In this document: piece after piece, positions 8,004 to 18,000 of the stretch
How the letters are laid out: the number at the start of each line of letters is the position of its first letter
Position numbering within the stretch: the first letter of the stretch is position 1
DNA from: an uncultured Christensenellaceae bacterium
Lineage (GTDB): Bacteria > Bacillota > Clostridia > Christensenellales > UBA3700
NCBI GenBank assembly: GCA_910587685.1
Contig: CAJUMY010000006.1
Span: forward strand, 1 to 64,000
Direction of reading: 5' to 3'
DNA: 64,000 nucleotides
Program-made: the position numbers and the translations under genes
The notes under the pieces: model-generated
Seen by the model: only the letters and a program-made list of their open reading frames with translations
Told to the model about the DNA's origin: nothing
Database searches by the model: none

Positions 8004-8744
8004 TCATATGCAAGATAGCGCTTTATTAATACCTTTCGCTATAACGGACGCATATTTTTCCACGAATCCGTCGACGTCTTTGGGCGTAACAAAGTCAACG
8101 TAATCGCTTTTACGCCCGCCGAGTCTGGTAACGGCAATAACGAAAGGCACGCCCACTGCTATCACGTCGACGCCCAAATTCTCCTTGGTGATATACCCTT
8201 GAGAATTGTTCACGCCGCCGCCGGGATTGATGCCTGCGTCCGTCATCTGCACCGAATTGACGAGCCGCGAAATAGAGCTCGTCGCAAGGGTATCGACCGC
8301 TATAACGGCGTCCGCTCTAAATCCCGAAACAATGGACTCAACGATACATCTTGAGTCTATACCTGTTATACTCTTAACGAGAGGCGTTACGGCTCCAACC
8401 GTCCTTTCCCCGTATTCTCCGACTCTCAATAACTCCGTTACCTTCTGTCCGAACGCGTCCGACGCGTAACGGTCGTTGCCGAAACCTACCGCCAATATTC
8501 GTTTCGCCCCTTTGGCAAACTCCGATATCACGCCGGCAACGACGTCAATCAGCTCCTCATCGCATATTTCGCACGCTCCGTCAACAGATACGTATCTGCC
8601 ACGCCGCCTATTGCATCGGCGCGCGGTATTTTCATCGGTTATATCCGTCCGTACGACTTCAACTCGCCCGATCTTCTCCCGACGCATCATTGACTCCAAG
8701 TCCGCGCCCTCTATTTCCACTGCCAAATCGCTGAAATCTATCAT
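8004..8744 (-). CDS. gpr: Spore protease GPR (germination endopeptidase), short form
   Basis: GPR degrades small acid-soluble spore proteins during germination. Seen here are a propeptide-like start (DFSDLAVE), the core GAVTPLVKSITGI, the active-site region AVDTLATSS with its conserved Asp, and TDAGINPGGGVNN followed by LGVDVIAVGVPFV, all typical of peptidase family A25. At 246 residues it is clearly shorter than Bacillus GPR (about 370), with the loss in the middle and at the C-terminus. No clear ribosome site precedes the ATG; it is kept because the propeptide motif starts here. It is divergent from rpsT, a common arrangement in clostridia. It points to a spore-forming or recently spore-forming lineage. 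Confidence 0.88.
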   Translation of the reverse strand: MIDFSDLAVEIEGADLESMMRREKIGRVEVVRTDITDENTARRCNRRRGRYVSVDGACEICDEELIDVVAGVISEFAKGAKRILAVGFGNDRYASDAFGQKVTELLRVGEYGERTVGAVTPLVKSITGIDSRCIVESIVSGFRADAVIAVDTLATSSISRLVNSVQMTDAGINPGGGVNNSQGYITKENLGVDVIAVGVPFVIAVTRLGGRKSDYVDFVTPKDVDGFVEKYASVIAKGINKALSCI

Positions 8745-8801
8745 AATTATTATTAATATCTGTTAAAATCGAAAAAATATCAAAAATGTACATCTAAATT
8801 G

Positions 8802-8830
8802 TTGTCAAAAACTTTTAATTGTGATAAGAT
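8802..8830 (+). promoter_or_regulatory. Promoter of rpsT
   Basis: TTGTCA (8802-8807), a 17-base spacer and TAAGAT (8825-8830), about 37 bases before the rpsT start. Confidence 0.6.
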
Positions 8831-8866
8831 TATTTAGCAAAATACGATATAAAGGAGATATTTATC

Positions 8867-9136
8867 GTGCCAAATATTAAATCTCAGATTAAAAGAGTGA
8901 AGACTAATAATCAGGCTAATGAAATCAATACTTCTAAGAGGAGCAAGGTCAGAAACATCGTCAAGAAGTACGAGGCTCTTATCGCAGCCAAGGACGTCGC
9001 GGGCGCAGAGAAGATGCTTCCCGAAGTTGTTTCGGCAATAAACGTTGCAAAGAGCGACGGTATCTACCACCCTTCTACCGCAAGCAGAAAGATTTCAAGA
9101 GTATCTAAGGCATTATCAAATCTTAAAGTAGAGTAA
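8867..9136 (+). CDS. rpsT: 30S ribosomal protein S20
   Basis: An 89-residue basic helical protein that binds 16S rRNA in the small subunit. Recognisable by MPNIKSQIKRVKTN at the start and by GIYHPSTASRKISRVSKAL near the end. It uses a GTG start with AAAGGAG 9 bases upstream. It is a single-gene unit with its own promoter and a strong terminator, and is divergent from gpr. Confidence 0.95.
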   Translation: MPNIKSQIKRVKTNNQANEINTSKRSKVRNIVKKYEALIAAKDVAGAEKMLPEVVSAINVAKSDGIYHPSTASRKISRVSKALSNLKVE

Positions 9137-9204
9137 TATCTGTCGATATTGATTGATTTAATCGAATATAAATAATATAAACGTTATTTAAGATAATTAT
9201 GATC

Positions 9205-9234
9205 AAAAGTTCCGCTATAAAATGCGGAACTTTT
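9205..9234 (+). terminator. Terminator of rpsT
   Basis: An 11-bp perfect stem AAAAGTTCCGC / GCGGAACTTTT with an 8-base loop and a T run. Confidence 0.85.
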
Positions 9235-9476
9235 TGCTAATCAATATATTTCTCAAAATCAATGGCCAATGATCGCTTACAAATATTTTCGCTTTATAAA
9301 ATCAACGAGGATATCTCTTTCAGTACAATATTACGCCGCGCTAGTCCATAAAATCGTCAAATACGCCGCAAACGATAGCGATCGACGATGAGACAATAAA
9401 ATCAATCATTACCGTCAAGAATAAATATACCAACTAAAAACGATTTATACCAATAAAAATCTTAATTTGATACAAA
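9235..9476. other. Intergenic region without visible gene
   Basis: No start-site-supported frame was seen in the stretch between the rpsT terminator and the terminator at 9477. It is moderately AT-rich. Confidence 0.4.
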
Positions 9477-9511
9477 ATAGCGGCGAAATCGTCAAAGACT
9501 GCCGCCGCTAT
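9477..9511 (-). terminator. Probable terminator of the WG-repeat gene
   Basis: A 9-bp perfect stem (ATAGCGGCG / CGCCGCTAT) with a 17-base loop, followed on the minus strand by ATTTTGTAT. Weak T run. Confidence 0.5.
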
Positions 9512-9600
9512 CTATTATTGATATTCATATTTTACGATAAGTATCTTACAATTTGACTCTTATGATCGCAATACCAGAAAAGTCAGCAAAATTCATACTA

Positions 9601-10485
9601 TCATTTCCAACGAATTTCGCCTTCCTTATTAAGGAAACCCCATCTTCCGTCTTTCTTTATTATCGCCTTGCCGTCGTAAAATGACGTCGCAGAATCGTAT
9701 TCGAGCGGAAAAACGGTATTTCCTTCCTTGTCTATATAGCCGCTCTTGTCTCCTATCGTAACGGACGCAAGTCCCTCGCTGAAACTAAGCGCGCTATCAT
9801 AAAGAAACGGTATGACGACCTCGCCCTTCTTGTCGATATATCCGAGCTTCTCGTCTCTCTCGACGCAAGCTAGGTCTTCTCTGAACGGAAACGCTTCGTC
9901 AAAATCCGGAGCGATCACTTCCTTATTCTGCCAATCCCTAAAGCCCCACTTTTTCTTCCTGTAGAATTTGACCAGCTCGTCCTTATCTATTTCTTCGCGC
10001 GGAGCGTTGTCCCTTTGGTCGTTCCGTCTATTCTTCTCAGGCTTTCTATCCTCTTTTCTTTCAGGTCTCTTGTCACCGCGTTTTTCTTCGCGGCTATCTC
10101 TTCTGTCCCTAGCCGCATTTTTATCTGCGGCTTCGCCGCGGTTATCGGTATGAACGCCCGCTGCGGAATTTTCTTCGTCCCTAAATCCTATATTGTACTT
10201 TTCGAGCTTTTTGAGTATCTCGAAACAGTTCTTCTTGCTTATGTTCTTGATCCTGTACATTTCGGACATACGGCGTTTTGCCAAATCTCTAACGGTAAGG
10301 ACTCCGCCTTCCACAAGAGAATTGTACGTCTTTTCGCTAAGCTCTAGTGCCTCTATTTTAATATCGAGAATTTCCTTAGGAGCATTAGGCTCGTAATTGT
10401 CGACCTTTTTCGCTTTCTTTTTACCGTGAAATTTTCTCTTTTTCTGAGCGTTATCGCTTTGCGTTGCCTCGTTAATATCAGCCAT
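9601..10485 (-). CDS. RNA-polymerase alpha-CTD-like domain fused to WG repeats
   Basis: A 294-residue soluble protein. After a lysine-rich start, residues about 35-100 (IEALELSEKTYNSLVEGGVLTVRDL, then IKNISKKNCFEILKKLEKYNIGF) look like the C-terminal helix-hairpin-helix domain of the RNA polymerase alpha subunit. A highly charged Arg/Asp/Glu linker follows (about 105-165). The C-terminal part has WG-type beta repeats (KKKWGFRDWQNK, EKLGYIDKKGEVVIPFLYDSA, DKSGYIDKEGNTVFPLEYDSA, GRWGFLNKEGEI). No signal peptide, so cytoplasmic. The ATG is chosen because GGAG stands 7 bases upstream; an in-frame TTG four codons earlier is less likely. Possibly a DNA- or polymerase-binding protein; not verified. 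Confidence 0.75.
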   Translation of the reverse strand: MADINEATQSDNAQKKRKFHGKKKAKKVDNYEPNAPKEILDIKIEALELSEKTYNSLVEGGVLTVRDLAKRRMSEMYRIKNISKKNCFEILKKLEKYNIGFRDEENSAAGVHTDNRGEAADKNAARDRRDSREEKRGDKRPERKEDRKPEKNRRNDQRDNAPREEIDKDELVKFYRKKKWGFRDWQNKEVIAPDFDEAFPFREDLACVERDEKLGYIDKKGEVVIPFLYDSALSFSEGLASVTIGDKSGYIDKEGNTVFPLEYDSATSFYDGKAIIKKDGRWGFLNKEGEIRWK

Positions 10486-10751
10486 TTGTTTCTCCAAACG
10501 ATTCTTATTATTATTGTAATTTTAGCACAATAACCGATTTATTACAAGCATTTTTCCCTTTTAAGGTAAATTAGACGTACGTTTTAACTATCATGATCAT
10601 ACTAAAAGCATTTTTTATCGCGACGCTCGGCGAACAGACGGCGTTTTTCAAATATTTGCCAAAAGCATACCGCAAACAAATAGACTTGTCCGTATTTTGA
10701 CGCCGCGACAGCGAATAATGCGGTTATTTATATATTATTATTGATTTAGTG
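10486..10751. other. Intergenic region between divergent genes
   Basis: No gene seen. It should hold the promoter of the WG-repeat gene on the left; none is convincing. Confidence 0.35.
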
Positions 10752-10781
10752 TTTACTTAATCTGCAAAGTTGTGATAAAAT
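10752..10781 (+). promoter_or_regulatory. Promoter of the propeller/SH3 protein gene
   Basis: TTTACT (10752-10757), an 18-base spacer and TAAAAT (10776-10781), followed by the ribosome site AAGAGGATG at 10801. Confidence 0.5.
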
Positions 10782-10817
10782 TATTATGTATAGATTTCTA
10801 AAGAGGATGATTCGCAT

Positions 10818-13520
10818 ATGAAAAAAACGACTGTATGTCTTATGATAACGCTTATGCTATTGACGGCTCTCGTGTCCGTCCCGACGCTGAACGCGCAAAC
10901 TGCCGAAAGAGACGATCTTCCGCCGCAGGACTACATAAGAGATATCTCGAAAGTAAACGATTCCGTTATCAACGGCGTCGACTACTATATAAATATAAAG
11001 AGACCGACGTCGTTTGCCGTCAGCGGTAAAAACATCGCAGTCGTCGACGGAGACGACGTAAAACTTTTCGGTAATTCCATCGACTACGTCTATAAAGGCG
11101 AAAAATACTACAAGGACACGCTGTACGAGCTTTCTTCCATGACGATGTCCGACAACTTCCTTTTTTTGCTATACTATACGGAATCGTTCACGAGACAGCT
11201 CGTAATTCACCGCTATAACGCAAATATCGAAAGCGACGTAAAAAAGACCTACACCGTAAGAGAATTCCTCAGCGCGACCAACATCACCGCAACCGAGAAC
11301 CAGATAACGAATATCGAGTCGAGAGTTACGAATATGTCGTTCGCTAACGAAAAACTCTACCTTACGATAAGTCTCGGAGACATATACGAACTGACTCCCG
11401 GACAGCCTATCCGCTCTGTAGGCTCAGCCGAAGAGCCCGAACCTATAATGAACGCAAAGTATTTTACCGTAGACAGAAACGGCAACATATACGCGTACTG
11501 CGCGGGCAACGAAAACGCGCTATTTGTAAAAACGTTCGACGGCGACTCTTTCACGCGTCACACGCTGAATATACCGAGCGGCGAAATCAAGGCGATGGAA
11601 ACCTCCGGCGACTTTCTCTACGTCCTTACGCCGAACTCTATCATAGCGTTCTCTCACAGCGACTACTCGTCTCAAAACTACACGTTCTCTCTCGATAAAG
11701 AAAGCGTATCTTTCAAACGCTATTTCAGCGGCGGGGAACACTATATCTCGTTCACTACCGTTGATAACGATAATATCTTCACGTATAAAGAAAGCATAGT
11801 AAACGGCAACGCAACGCTTGAATTCGTCAACCACTACGGTTCGAACTGCACTTGCCAAACTCCGCATAAAGGATTCATGAATTCTCCGTCGGCAGTCGCC
11901 GCAAATAATGACGGAAGTATAATATATGTAGCCGACAATTCGGGAAACAGACTGATAGCCGTCAAAAACGGAAAAGACTACTTTTACTCCAAAGAGACTC
12001 TTGGCGTATCGAATATTTCAGCGATAAAAACCGACAAAAACAACATTCTCTACATAGCGTCGGGCTCGACGGTCGCAGTCATCGCCGACAATTCGAAACA
12101 CGGCGATAGCGACGCTCCTTTTTCTAAAATATCGCAATTCACGGGTTTTGACGGAAACGTAAGCGATATCGCAGTGACCTCGAGCGGCGTTCTCTACGCA
12201 GTCACCGATAAAGGCGTTTTGTATTCTCTTAAAAGCAGCGACGTTGCTCCGAAAAAACTTTTGACGCTGACGTACGAAGCAAAAAAATTATTCGTGAGCG
12301 AAAGCAGTAGCAAACTCTACATATCGTCGCAAAACGAAATATATTCCTACGATCTGAACTCCGCTTCGGACGAAAATAAGCGTATAACCGTCGACGCGTA
12401 CGGCATCGCCGATTTTATCGTCGATTATGCCGGCAATATATACGTTATGGAATCGTCGGATAATTCTCGGCTCTTGAGATATACGCGAAACAAGACGGGC
12501 TATTCTCTCGAAAGACGATTTAATTCGGCAAACAACTGGGAACGCGTACTCGACACGTTCCTTGGCGCAGACGGAAAAATATACTTTGCCGACGCTAATA
12601 CCCATCTAGTAGAAAAGACTGCGGGACTTAGATTCTTAGGCTTCTCGACAGAAAAGGATTCGGCTTACGAACACCCGAAAAACTTTGACAGCGCCCCGAA
12701 AGTCGGAGCGGTCACAACGAACGCGGTTATTTATCTGCGTCCCGATAATTACGAAATAACGACCGATATAGCTTTCGGCGAATACGTTCTCGTTCTAGCG
12801 GACGACGCGAAATATAAGGATATGAGTTACGTTGTAAGGAGCGACGGTTCTATCGGATATATTGAAAAAACTTTCATAAGAGAAGTTCCAAAAAGCGACG
12901 ATAGCATTCTCGGCAAGAACGTTACGCCGCTCTATTCGTCGGCTACCGTATACAAATATCCTTTTGAGAGCGCCGACAAAATAGATACCGTGAAAAAAGG
13001 TACGTCAATGACCCTTATAGACAATGTAGGCTACGAAAACAATACTCACGTATGGCAACGTGAAGATCTCAAATGGTATCGCGTAAGTTATGTAAGCAAC
13101 GTCGGAGTATCGATGACAGGCTACGTCAAGCTCAGCGATCTTGCGCCGAATATCACCATTGAAGCGCCTTCGACAAAGCTGTTCTTACGAGTTACGACCG
13201 CTATCGGCGAAACGGCTACGATGTACGCTTTACCCGACTTAGGCTCGGGAATAATAGAAAAATATATAAAGAACGGTTCGCTCGTTGAATTGATGCAACC
13301 TGAATTCGATAAGGATAGCAAATTCACTCGGGTAAAATTCGTAACCGAAAGCGGTGAAGAAAAGATAGGCTATATGCTTACGGCTAACTTGCAACCCAAC
13401 GCGTTCACGGCTGGGCAGATAATAGCTATTATACTCGTGACGCTCGCAATAATAATAACGGTAACCGTTATCATACTGCTTATCAGATACAAAAAAATAA
13501 AGGAAAAAAGAAAAGCCTAA
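10818..13520 (+). CDS. Secreted, membrane-anchored beta-propeller (NHL-like) protein with SH3-type domains
   Basis: A 900-residue exported protein. A signal peptide ends near LNAQT (residues 1-27). Residues about 60-640 are a string of beta strands with NHL-like units such as SPSAVAANNDGSIIYVADNS and DFIVDYAGNIYVMESSD, which suggests one or two beta-propellers. Three bacterial-SH3-like units follow (about 655-720, 730-805 and 815-865; phrases YLRPDNYEI, WYRVSYVS, KIGYMLTANL). A transmembrane helix at about 868-890 and a basic tail KKIKEKRKA anchor it with the bulk outside. Its role is unknown; the layout suggests binding to cell-wall glycans or sensing outside the cell. It has its own promoter and terminator. 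Confidence 0.8.
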   Translation: MKKTTVCLMITLMLLTALVSVPTLNAQTAERDDLPPQDYIRDISKVNDSVINGVDYYINIKRPTSFAVSGKNIAVVDGDDVKLFGNSIDYVYKGEKYYKDTLYELSSMTMSDNFLFLLYYTESFTRQLVIHRYNANIESDVKKTYTVREFLSATNITATENQITNIESRVTNMSFANEKLYLTISLGDIYELTPGQPIRSVGSAEEPEPIMNAKYFTVDRNGNIYAYCAGNENALFVKTFDGDSFTRHTLNIPSGEIKAMETSGDFLYVLTPNSIIAFSHSDYSSQNYTFSLDKESVSFKRYFSGGEHYISFTTVDNDNIFTYKESIVNGNATLEFVNHYGSNCTCQTPHKGFMNSPSAVAANNDGSIIYVADNSGNRLIAVKNGKDYFYSKETLGVSNISAIKTDKNNILYIASGSTVAVIADNSKHGDSDAPFSKISQFTGFDGNVSDIAVTSSGVLYAVTDKGVLYSLKSSDVAPKKLLTLTYEAKKLFVSESSSKLYISSQNEIYSYDLNSASDENKRITVDAYGIADFIVDYAGNIYVMESSDNSRLLRYTRNKTGYSLERRFNSANNWERVLDTFLGADGKIYFADANTHLVEKTAGLRFLGFSTEKDSAYEHPKNFDSAPKVGAVTTNAVIYLRPDNYEITTDIAFGEYVLVLADDAKYKDMSYVVRSDGSIGYIEKTFIREVPKSDDSILGKNVTPLYSSATVYKYPFESADKIDTVKKGTSMTLIDNVGYENNTHVWQREDLKWYRVSYVSNVGVSMTGYVKLSDLAPNITIEAPSTKLFLRVTTAIGETATMYALPDLGSGIIEKYIKNGSLVELMQPEFDKDSKFTRVKFVTESGEEKIGYMLTANLQPNAFTAGQIIAIILVTLAIIITVTVIILLIRYKKIKEKRKA

Positions 13521-13556
13521 TTTCCCGTTATTATCGAATTATGTAGATAAAAACGT

Positions 13557-13584
13557 ATCGGCGAGGAACAATTTCCTCGCCGAT
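13557..13584 (+). terminator. Terminator of the propeller/SH3 protein gene
   Basis: A 12-bp perfect stem ATCGGCGAGGAA / TTCCTCGCCGAT with a 4-base loop, followed by AATTATTATT. Confidence 0.75.
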
Positions 13585-13719
13585 AATTATTATTAAACGT
13601 TAGCAATACAAATTCCTACAAATCTACTTATAACCATTTGACATGCTTGACAGTATTTACATAAAAAGCGTTCGCCGATCTATTTTACAACGTATTATCC
13701 CGAAATATACCGTTATCCG

Positions 13720-14460
13720 TTACTCGACGTCGAGCTCTATCCTCCGATATACCTTCGGTAACGACCTCTTATGCGCGGTTTTAAGATACGCGCTTTTGAT
13801 CTTGTCGCTGTCAGGACCCTTTCCCGTCTTTATGAACTCCTCGATGCTCGCATACGTTACGCCCATCTCTTTCTCGTCCGTCTGTCCTTCGTAAAGTCCC
13901 GCGGACGGTTCTTTTTCTATTATTTCCGTCGGAGCGTCAAGGTATCTGAGCATTTCGTACACTTCGCTGACCGTAAGATCGGATATGGGATCAAAATCGT
14001 AAGCCCCGTCTCCCCACTTAGTAAAATACCCCATAGTCATCTCTGAAAGATTTCCCGTCCCTGCGACAAGCAGATTCTTACTCTGCGCTATCGTGTAGAG
14101 CGTTATCATCCTGAGCCTCGGGTTCATATTGTTAAAGTGCATATTGCTCTTATCGCCGCAATAATCCTTAACGGCGTCTTTAAGCATAAGTTTTGTATCG
14201 GTGAGATCTATTTCGTAAGTTTCGATACCGAATTTCTTCGACAGTTTTAGCGCATCGTCTCTGTCCACCGTATAATTACGCTTGCTCTCGCATGGCATTA
14301 TCACGTTGACGACGTTATCCGTAGCCATCTTCGATAAGATCGTCACGAGCGCGCAGTCCTTACCTCCGCTGTTTCCCAAGATAATGCCGTCTGCTCTCGA
14401 CTCTTTAATAACTTGTTTTATAAACTCGACTCTCTTCTCGACCTCTTCTTTAACGTTCAT
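13720..14460 (-). CDS. nadE: NH3-dependent NAD+ synthetase
   Basis: A 246-residue enzyme that amidates nicotinic acid adenine dinucleotide to NAD using ATP and ammonia. P-loop SGGKDCALV, GTGNLSEMTMGYFTKWGDG and the loop PSAGLYEGQTDEKEMG identify NadE. No glutaminase domain is present, so it relies on free ammonia. The start MNVKEEVEK is chosen for family fit; GGAGG lies 13 bases upstream, rather far. Its neighbours are unrelated, so it is probably transcribed alone. Confidence 0.93.
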   Translation of the reverse strand: MNVKEEVEKRVEFIKQVIKESRADGIILGNSGGKDCALVTILSKMATDNVVNVIMPCESKRNYTVDRDDALKLSKKFGIETYEIDLTDTKLMLKDAVKDYCGDKSNMHFNNMNPRLRMITLYTIAQSKNLLVAGTGNLSEMTMGYFTKWGDGAYDFDPISDLTVSEVYEMLRYLDAPTEIIEKEPSAGLYEGQTDEKEMGVTYASIEEFIKTGKGPDSDKIKSAYLKTAHKRSLPKVYRRIELDVE

Positions 14461-14560
14461 AAATATATGATACCTCCGCATTAAATGCAAAATTAGATAT
14501 ACATATCGTAGATATTTTCATAATATCATTTGATTTTCAAGTGTATACCGACAATTTCGT

Positions 14561-14818
14561 TCAGCCCTTAAGTCCTCTCGACTGTCTATCCATATCCTCT
14601 ACCACTATATCGTATATTTCGCCGAGCGACGCGCAGTATTCAAGAACTTTCCACGGCTCGTTGGTATGGAAATGGATCTTAACCAGTTCTTCATCTCCGA
14701 CTGCAATAAGCGAATCCCCTATCAAATTCTCATTAAAATATTCTCTTATGGCATAATCGTCAAGTTCGTCGCCCTCTATCAGAAGCTGAGTATCGTATCT
14801 GAATTCTATAGATTCCAT
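14561..14818 (-). CDS. Orphan domain resembling the middle part of FakA/YloV fatty-acid kinase
   Basis: An 85-residue protein. Its sequence (EFRYDTQLLIEGDELDD, then IGDSLIAVGDEELVKIHFHTNEPWKVLEY, then GEIYDIVVEDMDRQ) matches the region that follows the Dak2 domain in FakA/YloV, normally part of a protein of about 550 residues. Neither the Dak2 kinase domain nor the DegV-binding end is present. AGGAGG stands about 11 bases before the ATG, so it looks like a real, separately translated gene rather than a pseudogene. It may bind a partner protein; function unknown. Confidence 0.7.
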   Translation of the reverse strand: MESIEFRYDTQLLIEGDELDDYAIREYFNENLIGDSLIAVGDEELVKIHFHTNEPWKVLEYCASLGEIYDIVVEDMDRQSRGLKG

Positions 14819-14946
14819 AGCCTATATATCCTCCTATATATTCGTTGATCATTACTTTCTTTCACCGAAAGATATTATATGCAAAATACGCCGAGTAATT
14901 ATCGCTTTTTATATTTACACATCAATAATACCGACTTTAATAATTC

Positions 14947-14973
14947 AAGAGCGGAGAGGCTTTCTCCGCTCTT
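14947..14973 (-). terminator. Terminator of the RND transporter gene
   Basis: An 11-bp perfect stem AAGAGCGGAGA / TCTCCGCTCTT with a 5-base loop, about 45 bases after the stop on the minus strand. Confidence 0.7.
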
Positions 14974-15017
14974 AGTTTATTTGATTATTTCTCGATTGTC
15001 AACTATTGACGGCATAT

Positions 15018-18000
15018 TTATCTGTTCGATTCGCCGTCATTAGCGGTTTCATCGGTGGCGCTATCGGTCTCTTCCTTTACGTCAGACGCGTCGCTCTGCA
15101 ATTCCGAAGACGCTGTTATTTCTTCTGAAGACACGCTCTCTTCCTCAACGTCTTGAATTTCTTCGCCTTCGTCTATCTTGTCGAGCATATCTTCTATAGG
15201 AGTCGATTTAGGCACGTTCTCTTCGATATAACTCTCGTCCATAAGCGCGAGCGTTCTGCTCTCTTCAAGCGTCTCTTTGATTTCCTTTATCTTCTTAAGA
15301 CGCATCTCAGACTCGATATCGTCCTCTTTATCGTCCTCGAACTTAATGACCTCTTTCTTGTCCTTTCTATTCATAATATCGTACATTATCGGTACGAAGT
15401 AGAGGGTAAGGAGCGTAGCGTACGTAAGACCTCCTACGACCGTTATCGCCATAGGCTTGATAGCGGCGGCTCCGGAACTCATATCGAATACCGAGATAAG
15501 CATAGCGCATATAGTAGTGAGCGCAGTCATCAAAATAGGTCTTATCCTATCCTCAGCCGTTCTCAAAAGAGCTTCTCTCTTGCTCATTCCCGACGCCATT
15601 AGTTTGTTGACGTAATCGACGTACACGATACCGTTATTGACTACGACTCCGACAAGCAGTATGATTCCGAGGAGCGCGAATACGCTGATAGGATATCCCG
15701 TCATTGCCAGCATCAATATACTTCCCGTAAGAGCAAGCGGGATCGTGAACATTATTATGAACGGCGACTTGAGCGACTGGAACTGCGCAACCATTACGAG
15801 GTAGATGAATACCACGGCTAGTACGAGCATCAGCACAAGAGACGACAACGTGTCGGATATTATTTCGCTAGTACCGATATATTCTATATCGACGCCTTCT
15901 GTAGCGTTATTCTCTTCGTATTCCGCAAGAACCGCCTTTATAGCCTTTTCTAGTTTTTTACCGCTCATATCAGAGCACTTGACGCTCATCTGTATAACGC
16001 GTCTGCCTTCTTCGTGCGATATAGTATTGTAGCCCGTGACTACTTTTACCGCGGCGGGAACCATATTACCCGTTTCCTTATATATCCAATATCCGTTCTC
16101 GTCAACGTCGTAATATTCCTTCATAGCGTCGCTTAGCGGATACTCGGACACGTTTCTGTACTTGATATTGCCGGCGCCATCTGTCTCGAAAGATTCCGCT
16201 TTCAAAAGTTCGAACATCGGAATGACCTTTTTCTCGTTACTTTCTTCTGCCATAGGCATCATATCGCTCATATCGCCGTCCGGCATCTCTCCCATCTTGG
16301 GAACGCTGAGCATAAACGTGAGCATATCGACGTCGTTTATCTTAGAGTTATCGTAATAGACCGGCATAACGGGCGAATTATTGACCTTATCTACGGTGAA
16401 TACTGTCTCCGAATTTTCTTCGAGAGTAAACTCTCCTTTGTTTCGATCGAGTTTTACGAATTCACCCTCTGTCGGGTCGTCAAGACGGAATCTCGTTGCC
16501 GTATACGTAGCGTCGTTCATATCGAAGTACATTCTATGCCAATTTCCTTCGGAGTCCTTAGCCCTGTACCATCTCGTCATAGAATAATCGCTGGCGTAGA
16601 TATATACGGAGTTAGAACCGCTGCCGTTTACGAAATTCACGCTGGCGTTAGCGCTCTTCGGCATCGTCGCCTGATAATACGCAAGGTATATCTGCGCTGT
16701 GGTGAGATTGTATTTGCTAGCCTTGAATTTATCGACTACGAGCTTGAACTCGTTAGACTGGTTGATAAGTCCGTTATTGACCTTGATAGAGTCCGGCGCT
16801 ATCTCTTTGAGCTTTTCTTCGAGTTTTAACGCGGTCTCTCTCATACTGTTGATATCGCTGCCGTAAATATTGATACCGTATTGCGACGAATCCATATAAC
16901 TACCGACCATACCTTCGATATCGACCTGCGAGCTTACGTTTCCGCTACCCACTACGACCGCTCCTTCCGGATAATTTTTAGCGATATTATCTACTATATC
17001 TTCAAGTTCGTCCTTTGCTTTATCGGATTTTATCTTAGCTTTTTCTTTCAGCGTAACGTACGCGTTGATAGCTCCTCCGCCGAAACTAAAGCCTCCCATT
17101 CCAATACCGCTCGAGAGTTCTATACCCATATCGCCGACATATTCTTTCTTTCTGAACTCCTCGTCCATAGTCGTTATGACGTCGTTCAATATCTCGTCGT
17201 ACGAGTATCCTTCGGCTTTCGTCTTATCTATCGAAGCCGTAACAGTTATTCCTTCCGTAGTAGTCGTCGGCATAAACTCAACGTCCATAAAGAACACGCA
17301 AAGTATGCTCGTCGCGAAAAGAACCAACACGAGAACTATCGATATCCACTTCCTGTTGAGCATAAAGTTGAGCGACTTCGAATACGCTTTCTTCATCTTG
17401 ACCAATATCTTCGATTCTTTCTTCACCTTATCGCTCTTGAGCATCCTCGAAGAGATCATAGGAACGAAACTTATCGCTACTATCAAACTTGCAAACAGCG
17501 AGAATCCTATCGTAAGCGCAAGATCCATAAATATGTCTCTCGCTATACCCTCAATGAATATTATCGGCAAGAATACTATTACGGTAGTTATAGTCGAAGA
17601 AAGAATAGCGCCCGCGACCTGCTTGGTTCCCTCGTATGCCGCTTTGATGGGACTAACTCCTTCGTTTCGTTTTCTATATATATTCTCTATAACTACTATA
17701 GAGTTATCGACCAACATACCTACCGAAAGCGCAAGTCCGCCCATAGATACGAGATTTAGCGTGACTCCGCATAGATACATCAAAGCGAACGCCGTGACGA
17801 GCGATATTATTATCGACATACCGACGGTAAGCGTCGGTTTCCAATCACGTAAGAATAACAGTAGAACAAGTATCGCAAACAATGCTCCGAGCAGTAGGTT
17901 CTGCACTATCGACATTATCATATACTCTATGAGATCGCCTTGGTTGTTAAGTATAATGTAATTGAACTCCGCGTCCTCTTCTCCCATTTCTTTAAGGAGC

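Noticed and set aside
8785..8807. A stretch resembling half of the recombination site (GTACATCT then TTGTTGT)
   Set aside because: The second arm is missing, an extra few bases interrupt the match, and it lies in the rpsT promoter; most likely chance.
16536..17961. Plus-strand frames of up to 298 codons within the RND transporter gene
   Set aside because: They are opposite-strand shadows rich in Arg, Tyr and Ser with no recognizable domains.
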